From Steroidobacteraceae bacterium (lineage in GTDB: Bacteria; Pseudomonadota; Gammaproteobacteria; Steroidobacterales; Steroidobacteraceae), in the NCBI GenBank assembly GCA_025458905.1, contig JALORN010000001.1:1-64000 (forward strand): a stretch of DNA of 64,000 nucleotides. The letters are read 5' to 3'. Position numbers and translations under genes: made by a program. This document shows positions 46,496 through 54,928 of this stretch, in pieces; positions within the stretch are counted from its first letter, which is position 1, and every line of letters begins with the position of its first letter. A model generated the notes under the pieces. That model saw only the letters and a program-made list of their open reading frames with translations, had not been told where the DNA came from and made no database searches.

Positions 46496-47515
46496 TCAGG
46501 GCACGGCTTCGAAGTCCGGGAAGTCCGTGGCGCCGTCGGCGTGGCGCTCGAGCCCCCTGGCGGTGAGCCAGGCGCGGTCGAACAACCGCGGCCGGTACTT
46601 TGCCCCGGTGTCGCAGAGTATGGTGACGACCACGTGCCCGGGGCCGAGACGCCGCGCGACCCGTACGGCGCCCGCGACGTTCACCCCGCTGCTCGCGCCG
46701 ACCGAGAACCCTTCCTCGCGCAACAGGCGGTAGACGTAGTACACCGCCTCGGCATCGCTGACGGTCACCGCGTCGTCGAGCGGCGTGCCCTCGAAGTTCG
46801 CCGTGACGCGCGCGATGCCGATGCCCTCGGTGATCGAACCGGCGCCCCGCGCCTTCAGGGTACCGTGGCGTACGTAGTGGGCGAGGCTGCTGCCCTGCGG
46901 GTCGGCGAGCACCGCGAGCACCCCGGCACGTCGCGACTTGAGGTGGCGGGCGACGCCGCCGAGGGTGCCGCCGGTGCCGCTCGAGGTCACGAAGGCGTCG
47001 ATGCGACCTGCGGTGTCGCGCCAGATCTCCGGGCCGGTGGTGGCGGCATGGAAGTCGCGGTTCGCGACGTTGTCGAACTGGTTGGTCCAGTACGCCCCCG
47101 CGATCTCCTCCGCACGGCGGCGGGCGACCTTCTGGAAGTGGTTGGGGTCCGCATAGGGCACGGCCTTGACCACCTCGAGCGTGGCGCCGAGCGCGCGGAT
47201 GGCCTCGTACTTGTCGGCCGACTGGTTGTCGGGCATCACGATCAGGCAGCGATAGCCGCGCGCGAGGCAGACGTGCGCCAGGCCGATGCCGGTGTTGCCG
47301 GCGGTCCCGTCGACGACGGTGCCGCCGGGCGCGAGCAGGCCGCGGCGCTCCGCGTCCTCGATGAGCCCACGCGCCGCGCGGTCCTTGACGGAGCCCCCGG
47401 GGTTCATGAACTCCGCCTTGGCGAGGATCTCGCAGCCGGTCTCGCGGCTCAGCGACCCGAGGCGGACCAGCGGTGTCTCGCCGACGGTGTCGACGAAGCC
47501 GCGGCGAAGGCGCAT
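46496..47515 (-). CDS. Cysteine synthase A-like PLP enzyme (CysK/CBS family)
   Basis: 339 residues, fold type II PLP enzyme. Hallmarks are VGETPLVRL, the PLP lysine in NPGGSVKDRAARG, the asparagine loop in DGTAGNTGIGLAHV, the glycine-rich phosphate loop SSGTGGTLGGVA, and a C-terminal ASSGVN segment. It makes cysteine from O-acetylserine and sulfide, or a related beta-replacement. It is divergent from the cysB-like gene, fitting sulfur-dependent control. ATG 47515 is chosen since it directly precedes the conserved RGFVDTVGETP; a perfect palindrome lies 20 bases upstream. Confidence 0.9.
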   Translation of the reverse strand: MRLRRGFVDTVGETPLVRLGSLSRETGCEILAKAEFMNPGGSVKDRAARGLIEDAERRGLLAPGGTVVDGTAGNTGIGLAHVCLARGYRCLIVMPDNQSADKYEAIRALGATLEVVKAVPYADPNHFQKVARRRAEEIAGAYWTNQFDNVANRDFHAATTGPEIWRDTAGRIDAFVTSSGTGGTLGGVARHLKSRRAGVLAVLADPQGSSLAHYVRHGTLKARGAGSITEGIGIARVTANFEGTPLDDAVTVSDAEAVYYVYRLLREEGFSVGASSGVNVAGAVRVARRLGPGHVVVTILCDTGAKYRPRLFDRAWLTARGLERHADGATDFPDFEAVP

Positions 47516-47534
47516 CGCGTCCGGGTCCTGTCGC

Positions 47535-47544
47535 TGCACGTGCA
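47535..47544. promoter_or_regulatory. Palindrome between the cysteine-synthase-like and cysB genes
   Basis: tgcacgtgca is a perfect 10-bp palindrome 20 bases upstream of the cysteine-synthase-like start, in the 135-base divergent region shared with cysB. A regulator site is possible, though CysB sites in enterics do not look like this. Confidence 0.25.
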
Positions 47545-47650
47545 CGCTCCGCGCCGGGTCGGGTCCACGCGGCCATCCCGGCCGCCGCGCGAAGATGCGG
47601 CCTCGCCGGCCGGATGTCCAGACGGCGCCGATGGCGTAATGTTGCGCTCC

Positions 47651-48628
47651 ATGAAGCTCCAGCAACTGCGCTACCTGGTCGCGATCGTCGACAGCGGGCT
47701 GAACATCTCGGCGGCCGCGGAGAAGCTGCACACCTCGCAGCCGGGCGTCAGCCGCCAGATCAAGCTGCTCGAGGACGAGCTGGGCTTCGAACTGTTCCTG
47801 CGCGAGGGCCGTGCGCTGACGCGCCTCACGCAGTCCGGCCAGCGCGTCGTGGAGCGCGCACAGCGCATCCTGCGCGAGGCGCAGGCGATCAAGGGCATGT
47901 CGCTCGACGTGCGCGACGAGCAGCGCGGCACGCTGTCGATCGCCACCACCCACACCCAGGCGCGCTACGTGCTGCCGCCCGTGATCCAGAAGTTCCGCCA
48001 GAAGTATCCGAAGGTGCGGCTACACCTGCACCAGGGCACGTCCGAGCAGATCGCCGACATGGTCGGCTCCGAGCACGTCGACGTGGCGATCGCGACCGGC
48101 TCGCGCGAGCAGTTCCCGAACTGCATCCTGCTGCCCTGCTACGAGTGGTACCGGCGGATCGTCGTACCGAAGGACCATCCGCTGGCGCGCGCGCGCAGCG
48201 TCTCGATCGAGAAGCTCGCCGGCTACCCGATCGTCACCTACGTGTTCAGCCTCACCGGTCCCTCGTCGCTGCCGGCGGCGTTCCAGCGCGCCGGCCTCGA
48301 GCCGGACATCGCGCTCACCGCGCGCGATGCGGACGTGGTGAAGACCTACGTGCGGCTCGGCCTCGGCGTCGGCATCGTGGCCGCGATGGCGGTCGACCCG
48401 GCGGAGGACGCGGACCTGGTCTCGATCGACGCGCAGCACCTCTTCCCGCGCCACCTGACCTGGATCGGCTTCCGCCGGGGCGTGTTCCTGCGCCGCTACG
48501 CCTACGAGTTCATGCACCTGCTGGCGCCGCACCTCGACCGGCCGCGCGTGATGCGCGCCTCGCAGGCGCCGACCCAGGACGACGTGGACTCGTTGTTCGC
48601 CGACGTCGAGATGCCGCTGTTCGCCTGA
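47651..48628 (+). CDS. cysB: LysR-type regulator CysB
   Basis: 325 residues, the length of CysB (324 in E. coli), and colinear with it. The N terminus MKLQQLRYLVAIVDSGLNISAAAEKLHTSQPGVSRQIKLLEDELG is the CysB winged helix-turn-helix. The effector domain contains IATTHTQARYVLPPVIQKF, LHQGTSEQIADMV, LPCYEWYRRIVVPKDHPLA, VTYVFSLTGPSSL and TYVRLGLGVGIVAAMAVDP, all typical of CysB, which activates sulfate assimilation genes when N-acetylserine is bound. ATG 47651 is chosen over ATG 47639 by match to CysB. It is divergent from the cysteine-synthase-like gene. Confidence 0.93.
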   Translation: MKLQQLRYLVAIVDSGLNISAAAEKLHTSQPGVSRQIKLLEDELGFELFLREGRALTRLTQSGQRVVERAQRILREAQAIKGMSLDVRDEQRGTLSIATTHTQARYVLPPVIQKFRQKYPKVRLHLHQGTSEQIADMVGSEHVDVAIATGSREQFPNCILLPCYEWYRRIVVPKDHPLARARSVSIEKLAGYPIVTYVFSLTGPSSLPAAFQRAGLEPDIALTARDADVVKTYVRLGLGVGIVAAMAVDPAEDADLVSIDAQHLFPRHLTWIGFRRGVFLRRYAYEFMHLLAPHLDRPRVMRASQAPTQDDVDSLFADVEMPLFA

Positions 48629-48735
48629 ACGGCGCGCGGGCCATCGCCCGGATGTCGGGAACCACGCCCGGCTGCGTCGACAGCCGGGGGGACGGGGCCC
48701 TATCTTGGAACGGCAGGACGACCGGAGCCGTTGCC

Positions 48736-49641
48736 ATGCAGACCAGCCCGTTCAGCCCCGCGCAGCTCGCGGGGTTCCACGACACCTACCAGCGCGACGG
48801 GGTCGTCAAGGTCCCCGGCCTGCTGTCCGCGGCCTGGGTCGCGCGGCTCGGTGCGGCGCTGCAGCGCGCGCGGCAGGTGCTGACGGCGCGTGCCGCGCCG
48901 ACGGCGAACCCGCGCCTCGGGCGCACCGACGGCGCCAACGCGCTCGCAAGCGAGACCGCGACGCGCGCCGACGACGGCTACTCCACGGCGCAATACAGCG
49001 AGGCGCGGGGACGGCTGACGATCCGCTGGCTGTGGCGCGACGACCCCGAGGTGCGCGCCTTCTTCACCCACGCGGGCGTGGCACCGGTGGTCGCTGCCGT
49101 GATCGGCGCGCGCCGCCTTCAGTACTGGTACGACCTCACCTTCTTCCAGGATCCCGATGCCGACGGCGCCGGCTCACCCTGGCACCACGACATCGCTGCC
49201 TTCCCTTGCAAGGGTGAGCAGATACCCTCGCTGTGGATCGCGATGACCGACATCGACCGGCGGATGTCGCCGCTGCAGTGCATCCGCGGCAGCCACCGCG
49301 GGCTCACCCAGTACCGGCCGCCGGTCTACGTCGATCCCGGGCTGCCACTGCCCGACGGCTACGCCGACATGCCGGACGTCGAATCGCGGATCGCCTCCGG
49401 GGAGTTCGAACGCATCAGCTGGGATTTTCGTGCCGGCGATGCGCTGCTGATCCATCCGTACACCCTGCACGGCGCCCCCCCCAACGAGTCCGACCAGGGG
49501 CGCATCGCCTTCACGACGCGCTGGGCCGGTGACGACGTCGTCTGGAAGCCCGATGCGTTCAGCATGGCGGTGCCCGGCGTCGACCTCGCGCGCGTGCCGG
49601 TCGGCGAGCGCCCCTCCGGTCCCTTGTTTCCCTACGCCTGA
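48736..49641 (+). CDS. Phytanoyl-CoA dioxygenase (PhyH)-family Fe(II)/2-oxoglutarate oxygenase
   Basis: 301 residues with the PhyH double-stranded beta-helix. The iron motif HxD is in SPWHHDIAAFP, the distal histidine in LIHPYTLHGAPPN, and the 2-oxoglutarate-binding arginine in IAFTTRWAGDD. GSHRGL after the HxD is typical of PhyH hydroxylases that oxidise small or lipid-like molecules. No signal peptide. It is followed after 17 bases by the Tat-exported DUF1838 gene on the same strand, so the two are likely cotranscribed. Confidence 0.9.
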   Translation: MQTSPFSPAQLAGFHDTYQRDGVVKVPGLLSAAWVARLGAALQRARQVLTARAAPTANPRLGRTDGANALASETATRADDGYSTAQYSEARGRLTIRWLWRDDPEVRAFFTHAGVAPVVAAVIGARRLQYWYDLTFFQDPDADGAGSPWHHDIAAFPCKGEQIPSLWIAMTDIDRRMSPLQCIRGSHRGLTQYRPPVYVDPGLPLPDGYADMPDVESRIASGEFERISWDFRAGDALLIHPYTLHGAPPNESDQGRIAFTTRWAGDDVVWKPDAFSMAVPGVDLARVPVGERPSGPLFPYA

Positions 49642-49658
49642 ACGCGGATGACGATGCG

Positions 49659-50714
49659 ATGACCATGACCGGCGACGACGCAACATCACGCCTCTCGCGA
49701 CGCGCGGCACTCGGCGGCCTCGGCATCGCGGGTGCGGGGCTGGCGGCCGGACTGGCGGCGGCGGCGTCACCCGCGCCAGCGGCGGCGAACCCGGCACCAC
49801 CCGCGACGCCGACCGGCAAGGTCGGCCCGGCCGGGACTCGCGCTCGCAAGCCGATCGACTTCGACGATGCCACCGCCAACCTCGACGCCTACGTCAAGCT
49901 CGTCGGCGACGTCGGCGGCAAGGACGTGGTGGGCGCCTTCAGCGGCCACGTCTTCGGCGTGGTCGAGAGCCGGATCCTGCGGCCGCTGTTCGGCTTCGAA
50001 GGCTTCGGCATCGGTCGCTACGAGCGGCAGCCCGACGGCAGCTACCGGAACATCTGGCGCGAGGTCGGGTACTACAAGGACATCGAGAGCGGCCGCATCC
50101 TCGAGCGTTGGCCGAATCCCTACAGCGACGAGACCGTCGACGTCCTGCACGTGCAGAACGACCCGGTGAACCTCGTGGTCACGAACCAGGTGCCGCAGTT
50201 CCCGCCGAAGCCCGGGCTCGAGTTCCGCTTCGGCAACTATGGACGCGACCAGGCGTTCATCCTGCCATGGCTGGTCGACCGCGCCGGCGACTGGGCGTCC
50301 TGCATGTACGACGTGCACGGACGGCGCCCGAACCCGCTGCCGCCGGCGCAGTGGCCGCGCGAGTCGAGCGGCGAGTTCCTGCGCGTCAGCGAGACCTTCC
50401 AGATGGGTGGCCCGCTGTCGCAGCTCGAGGACCCGGAGGTGACCAGCGTGCGCCAGGTCGGTGGCTGGCAGCGCATCGCCGACTGGCTGCCGTGGATGCT
50501 GATGGACCAGCGACCGGGGCATCTCTTCTACCGCTGCGTGACCCGCAAGTACGGCCGGGTCGAGGATTTGCCGCGGCACGTCCTCGACTACACTGAGAGG
50601 CATTTCCCGCAGTTCCTGAAGGCGCCGGACGGATGGGTCGCGAAGAACGTCTCGAGCTTCGACGTCTACAAGGCGCAGCGCAAGCCGGCGCCGCCGCGAG
50701 CGCCGCGATCCTGA
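49659..50714 (+). CDS. Tat-exported DUF1838 protein (second of two)
   Basis: 351 residues. The N terminus has a clear Tat motif (SRRAALGGLGIAGAGLAAGLAAA). The DUF1838 body shows DDATANLDAYVKLVGDVGGKDVVGAFSGHVFGV, SYRNIWREVGYYKDIESGRILERWPNPYSDETVDVLHVQNDPVNL and LDYTERHFPQFLKAPDGWVAKNVSSFDVYKAQR, all conserved in the family. The copy at 16808-17683 uses a Sec signal instead; Tat export here implies a folded or cofactor-bearing protein. Preceded by the PhyH gene; its 3' end is overlapped by the start of the double hydrolase gene. Confidence 0.85.
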   Translation: MTMTGDDATSRLSRRAALGGLGIAGAGLAAGLAAAASPAPAAANPAPPATPTGKVGPAGTRARKPIDFDDATANLDAYVKLVGDVGGKDVVGAFSGHVFGVVESRILRPLFGFEGFGIGRYERQPDGSYRNIWREVGYYKDIESGRILERWPNPYSDETVDVLHVQNDPVNLVVTNQVPQFPPKPGLEFRFGNYGRDQAFILPWLVDRAGDWASCMYDVHGRRPNPLPPAQWPRESSGEFLRVSETFQMGGPLSQLEDPEVTSVRQVGGWQRIADWLPWMLMDQRPGHLFYRCVTRKYGRVEDLPRHVLDYTERHFPQFLKAPDGWVAKNVSSFDVYKAQRKPAPPRAPRS

Positions 50715-53140
50715 ACTCGCGGGCAGGAGCGCTGCGCCCGCGCGGGGCCTGGGCCGCGTGCGCGCTCTCGCTCGTGCTCGGCCCGGTCGCCGCACGGGTG
50801 GCAGCGCCCGCGTCCGGCAGCGAGCCCTCGGCGACCGCAGGCCCACCGCGGGACGCCGCCAACGCCGCCTTCTGGCGGCGCTGGGACAGCGTCGGCCCCG
50901 ACCCGCTGCAGAACCCCTACGAGTGGTACCAGCCGAAGGTTCGACTGGCCGGCCGCGAGGCGCCCTGGCTGCCCGAGGCCGCGCCCGCGGACCGCGCGTT
51001 CGCGACGCGCACCCTCGATGCCGCGGCACAGTTCGCCGAGCACACCGCCGGCCAGGCGCTGATCGTGCTCAAGGACGGCAAGGTCCAGCTCGAGCGCTAC
51101 TTCGGCGGCGCGACGGCCGACACGGCGTTCAGCTCGCACTCGATGGCGCGCACCCTGAACGCACTCGCCATCGGCATCGCGATCGCCGACGGCAGCATCG
51201 CCTCGGTCGACGACCCGGCCTCGAGATACCTGCCCGAGTGGCGCGATGCGGCTCGCGGCGCGATCACGATCCGGCAGCTGCTGACGATGAGCGGCGGCTT
51301 CCGCACGCCGCCGAGCCGCGAACCGGGCAGCGCCTTCAGCCAGTCCTACTACGGCGCAGACCTCGCAGCGCTGACGCTGCGGGCGCAGCCGGACGTCGCG
51401 CCCGGCAGCACCTTTGCGTACGACAACTTCCACAACCTCTCCCTCGCGCTGGTGCTCGAGCGCGCCAGCGGCCAGCGCTACCGCGACTTCCTCGAGCAGC
51501 GGCTGTGGCAACCGCTCGGCGCCGGCGACGCCGAGATGATGCTCGACAGTCCCGGCGGCCGCGTGTTCCCGTTCTGCTGCCTCTGGAGCCGGCCGCGCGA
51601 CTGGGCGCGGCTCGGCCAGATGCTGCTCGACGGCGGCCGCGTCGGCGCGCGCCAGGTCGTGCCCGCGGCGTGGATCGCGGAGATGGCCCGGCCGTCCGCG
51701 GCGTCGGCGAACTTCGGCTACCAGGTGTTCGTCGGGTCGGCGTGGACCAACCCCGTCACCCACCGGCGCGCGGCACGCCTCGGCGACACACTGGCGCCGG
51801 CATTCACCGAGGATCTCTTCTATGCCAGCGGGGCGGGCGACCTGGTGCTGATGGTGCTGCCGGCGCAGCGCCTGGTGGTGCTGCGCGTCGGCCGCGACTC
51901 GCCCGCCTGGCGCGACCAGGCGATCCCGAACCTGCTGCTCGGTGACCTCGGCCTGGCTCGTCCCGGCGGCTGGGACTGGGTATATCCGTGGCGCAGCGCC
52001 TTGCGCACCGGCCCGCCGCCGCAGGTCTCGATCCTCGAGCGCAATCCACTGAACTACTGGCCGGCCGAGCGGGTCGCCGGGCAGCCGTCGGCGCCGCTGC
52101 CGCGCCGCGAGTCCCGGTGCCTCGCCGCCGCGCGCCTCGAGCCGGTGCTCGATCTGCTGCGCGCCAACGGGACTCGCGCGTTCCTGCTGTGGCGCGACGG
52201 GGCGATCGAGGCCGAGTGGTATGCGGACGACGCTGCACGCGGTCAGCGCATCGAGTCCGCGTCGATGCACAAGTCGGTGCTCGCGCTGGCAGTCGGGGCC
52301 GCGGTGGCGCGCGGCCACATCCGCGACGTGCGCGAGCGCGTCGACACCTGGCTCGGGGAGTGGCGCGGCGACCCGCGCGGGGCGATCACGCTCGAGCAGC
52401 TGCTGACCATGTCGAGCGGCCTCGCGCCCTACCCATTCGAGCTGAAGTACGGCACGCCGAGCCACCGCTTCACCTTCGGCACCGACCTCGAGGAAGTACC
52501 GCTGGGCCTGGCGCTGAAGCATCGCCCGGGGCTCGACTTCGACTACAACAGCGCCGTGTCGCAGCTGGTGGCCCTGGTCCTCGAGCGCGCCACCGGGCGA
52601 CGCTATGCCGAGTTCGTGGCCGAGGTACTGTGGCAGCCGCTCGGCGCCGACGACGCTTTCGTCACGCTCGATCGCCCCGGCGGCCATCCGCGCGCCAGCG
52701 CCTCGTGGCTCGCGCGCCCCGAGGACTGGGTTCGCCTCGGGCGCCTGGTGCTCGACGAAGGCCGCTACGACGGACGCCGGGTGTTGCCGCGCCGCTGGAT
52801 CCGCGCGATGCGCGCGCCATCGCGTGCCAACCCGAACTACGGCTACCAGCTGTGGCGCGGCTCACCGTGGCAGCCCCAGCGACGCTACAACCGCCTCAAC
52901 CCGACCTTCGTGCCCGCGGCGGAGCCGTTCCTCGCGGACGACGTGGTCTACTTCGATGGCGCCGGCGCGCAGCGCGTCTACGTGATCCCGTCGCGCCGGA
53001 TGGTGATCGTGCGGATGGGCGCACCCGACGGGAAGTGGGACGACGCGCGCCTGCCGAACCTGCTGCTGCGCGCCTATGACGCGGGCTGCGGACGCGCAGG
53101 CGCGGCCGCATCCACAGCCGCAGCCGCAGCCGCGGGCTGA
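50633..53140 (+). CDS. Tandem two-domain class C beta-lactamase/serine hydrolase
   Basis: 835 residues from ATG 50633, which overlaps the DUF1838 gene by 82 bases; no in-frame start lies closer, so the signal-like segment (GAWAACALSLVLGPVAARVAA) sits behind a 38-residue n-region. Two homologous hydrolase domains follow. They share ITIRQLLTMSGGF / ITLEQLLTMSSGL and VLERASGQRYRDFLEQRLWQPLG / VLERATGRRYAEFVAEVLWQPLG. Domain 2 keeps the catalytic SxxK (Ser544, Lys547 in SMHK) and a Tyr638 motif (YNS). Domain 1 has Tyr263 (YDN), but its SxxK reads SMAR (Ser170, Arg173), so the general-base lysine is replaced by arginine and the domain may be inactive. Probably a periplasmic esterase or peptidase. 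The 3' end overlaps hypX by 67 bases. Confidence 0.85.
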   Translation: MGREERLELRRLQGAAQAGAAASAAILNSRAGALRPRGAWAACALSLVLGPVAARVAAPASGSEPSATAGPPRDAANAAFWRRWDSVGPDPLQNPYEWYQPKVRLAGREAPWLPEAAPADRAFATRTLDAAAQFAEHTAGQALIVLKDGKVQLERYFGGATADTAFSSHSMARTLNALAIGIAIADGSIASVDDPASRYLPEWRDAARGAITIRQLLTMSGGFRTPPSREPGSAFSQSYYGADLAALTLRAQPDVAPGSTFAYDNFHNLSLALVLERASGQRYRDFLEQRLWQPLGAGDAEMMLDSPGGRVFPFCCLWSRPRDWARLGQMLLDGGRVGARQVVPAAWIAEMARPSAASANFGYQVFVGSAWTNPVTHRRAARLGDTLAPAFTEDLFYASGAGDLVLMVLPAQRLVVLRVGRDSPAWRDQAIPNLLLGDLGLARPGGWDWVYPWRSALRTGPPPQVSILERNPLNYWPAERVAGQPSAPLPRRESRCLAAARLEPVLDLLRANGTRAFLLWRDGAIEAEWYADDAARGQRIESASMHKSVLALAVGAAVARGHIRDVRERVDTWLGEWRGDPRGAITLEQLLTMSSGLAPYPFELKYGTPSHRFTFGTDLEEVPLGLALKHRPGLDFDYNSAVSQLVALVLERATGRRYAEFVAEVLWQPLGADDAFVTLDRPGGHPRASASWLARPEDWVRLGRLVLDEGRYDGRRVLPRRWIRAMRAPSRANPNYGYQLWRGSPWQPQRRYNRLNPTFVPAAEPFLADDVVYFDGAGAQRVYVIPSRRMVIVRMGAPDGKWDDARLPNLLLRAYDAGCGRAGAAASTAAAAAAG

Positions 53141-54921
53141 CGATGCCGCGCCAGGTGGCGCGGCGTCCACGAATGCGGCGTCTTGGCGACGAAGCGGCTG
53201 CGCGCGACGTGGAAGCTGGTGTCGAAGCCGTAGAAGCTGCGGCGCATCTGCGCGAGTTCCTCGTCGCGGTAGGCGGCCAGCGGCTTCGCGGCCTCGTCGG
53301 TGGCGCGCCTGCGGCACTTCGCGTCCAGCCGCGCGGCGAAATCAGCGTCCGAGGCGAGCGCCGCGGCGAGCGCCCATGCCTCCCGCATCCCGCCATCCGC
53401 CGCCGGCGCGAGCACGCGGTCCACGACGCCACGCTCGAGGGCATCGGCCGCGAGCAGCGGCAACCGCTCGTCCATCAGTCGCCGCGTCGCCTCGGCACCG
53501 ATGCGACGCGGCAACAGGTAGGTCCAGAACTCCGACCCGTGCAGGTTGCCCATGTTCCGGTAGTGGAGATTCAGCAGGGTGCCCGCGCGCGCCCACACCT
53601 CGTCGCCGGCCAACGCGAGGAAGGCGCCGCCGGCGCCGGCGCCAGCGCGCAGCACGCTCACGACCAGGCGATCCTGCAGGCCGATGATCGCCTCGGCGAC
53701 GTCGTCGATCGCCTGGATGCTGCGCCAGGCTTCGTCTGCCGGGCTGGCGGCGCCCTCGATCGCGTTCAGGTCGATGCCGTTGCACCAGAACTCTTCGCCG
53801 CCGGTCAGCAGCAGCACCCGTGCCGGGCACGCTGCGGCCGTGCGCAGCGCCTGGAGCAGCTCGGTGCAGTCGGCCACCGACAGCGCGCCGTTCGGGAACG
53901 CAAACGACAGGGCCTGCACCGCGCCGCGCTGCTCGAGGCGGCAGGGCCGGGGCGCGCCCGGCAGGTCGGGAACGAACGGCACGCCACGAGGGGCTGGCTT
54001 CGGCGCACCCGCCCGCGGCGCGGAGCAACCGCCCCCGCTGCCCGGCGCAGCGGGCGCGGCGGCGGCGAGGCCGAGCCGCTGCGCGGCGCTGCCGCGCACC
54101 GCGGGCGCACCGTGCGGGGACCCGGCGTCGCCGGCCGCGACGACCCGCTGCAACTGGCCGATCCACACGGCCCCGTCGCGCGTGGCGCGCAGCACGGCGC
54201 GGCCGTCGTGCGCGAGCAGTGCGCCGGGCGACGCGGGACGCAGCCATGCAGCGCGCCCTTCGAGCGCCTGTCTCGCGGCCGAGCCGTCCTCGGCCGCGTA
54301 CAACCGCCAGGCCACGCCGTCGAGGACGTCGACCAGACCGGGCGCGGAATCGGCCGCCCGGATTCGCCGCAGCACCTGGCCGGTGTCGTCGGCCGCCCAG
54401 TCGATGGTGCGCTCGGCCTGCCGCAGCAGCGGCCGCAGCCGGCCCTCGACGCGCCGCGGCGTCTCGCCACGCGCGAAGCGCCCGATCGCCTCGAGCACCG
54501 CCGCCGTGGCCGCCTCGGTCACTTCGTGGCGGTACAGGCTGGACTTCGAGGCCTCGCGCATCGGGAACGCGGCGCTCGCCCATACCGGGCCGGCATCGAA
54601 CTCGTCGTCGGCCTGCAGCACCGTCACGCCCCACTCCGGCTCGCGACCGAGGATCGCGCGATCGAGAGACGAGGGACCGCGGTCACCGGGTGGCCCAGGG
54701 TGCACCACGAGGCAGGGCACCCGGCGCCAGACCTCCTCGGGGATGCGCCGCTTCAGGTACGGAGCGACGAGCAGCTGCGGCGCGAACAGGCCGACGGCCT
54801 CGCAGGTGACGCTGTCGGCGATGTCGAACTCGACCGAGACCACGTGACCGCGGCGCGCCAGCTCGGCGTACAGCCGCTGCGCCAGGCCGTTGAACGCATG
54901 GGTGAGCAGCAGGACGCGCAC
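53074..54921 (-). CDS. hypX: Hydrogenase maturation factor HypX (HoxX)
   Basis: 615 residues. The N-terminal formyltransferase-like half (VRVLLLTHAFNGLAQRLYAELARRGHVVSVEFDI, CLVVHPGPPGDRGPSSLDRAI, DEFDAGPVW) handles the formyl group of formyl-tetrahydrofolate. The C-terminal enoyl-CoA-hydratase-like half (EFWCNGIDLNAIEGAASPADE, AGAGAGGAFLALAGDEVWARAGTLLNLHYRNMGNLHGSEFWTYLLPRRIG) releases CO. HypX supplies the CO ligand of [NiFe]-hydrogenase in air. A poorly conserved linker of about 45 residues, rich in Ala, Gly and Pro, joins the halves, and the last 30 residues are low-complexity. GTG 54921 is chosen by match to the family start. Last gene of the hup/hyp operon, 7 bases after hypE. Confidence 0.93.
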   Translation of the reverse strand: MRVLLLTHAFNGLAQRLYAELARRGHVVSVEFDIADSVTCEAVGLFAPQLLVAPYLKRRIPEEVWRRVPCLVVHPGPPGDRGPSSLDRAILGREPEWGVTVLQADDEFDAGPVWASAAFPMREASKSSLYRHEVTEAATAAVLEAIGRFARGETPRRVEGRLRPLLRQAERTIDWAADDTGQVLRRIRAADSAPGLVDVLDGVAWRLYAAEDGSAARQALEGRAAWLRPASPGALLAHDGRAVLRATRDGAVWIGQLQRVVAAGDAGSPHGAPAVRGSAAQRLGLAAAAPAAPGSGGGCSAPRAGAPKPAPRGVPFVPDLPGAPRPCRLEQRGAVQALSFAFPNGALSVADCTELLQALRTAAACPARVLLLTGGEEFWCNGIDLNAIEGAASPADEAWRSIQAIDDVAEAIIGLQDRLVVSVLRAGAGAGGAFLALAGDEVWARAGTLLNLHYRNMGNLHGSEFWTYLLPRRIGAEATRRLMDERLPLLAADALERGVVDRVLAPAADGGMREAWALAAALASDADFAARLDAKCRRRATDEAAKPLAAYRDEELAQMRRSFYGFDTSFHVARSRFVAKTPHSWTPRHLARHRQPAAAAAAVDAAAPARPQPAS

Positions 54922-54928
54922 GGCAGGA

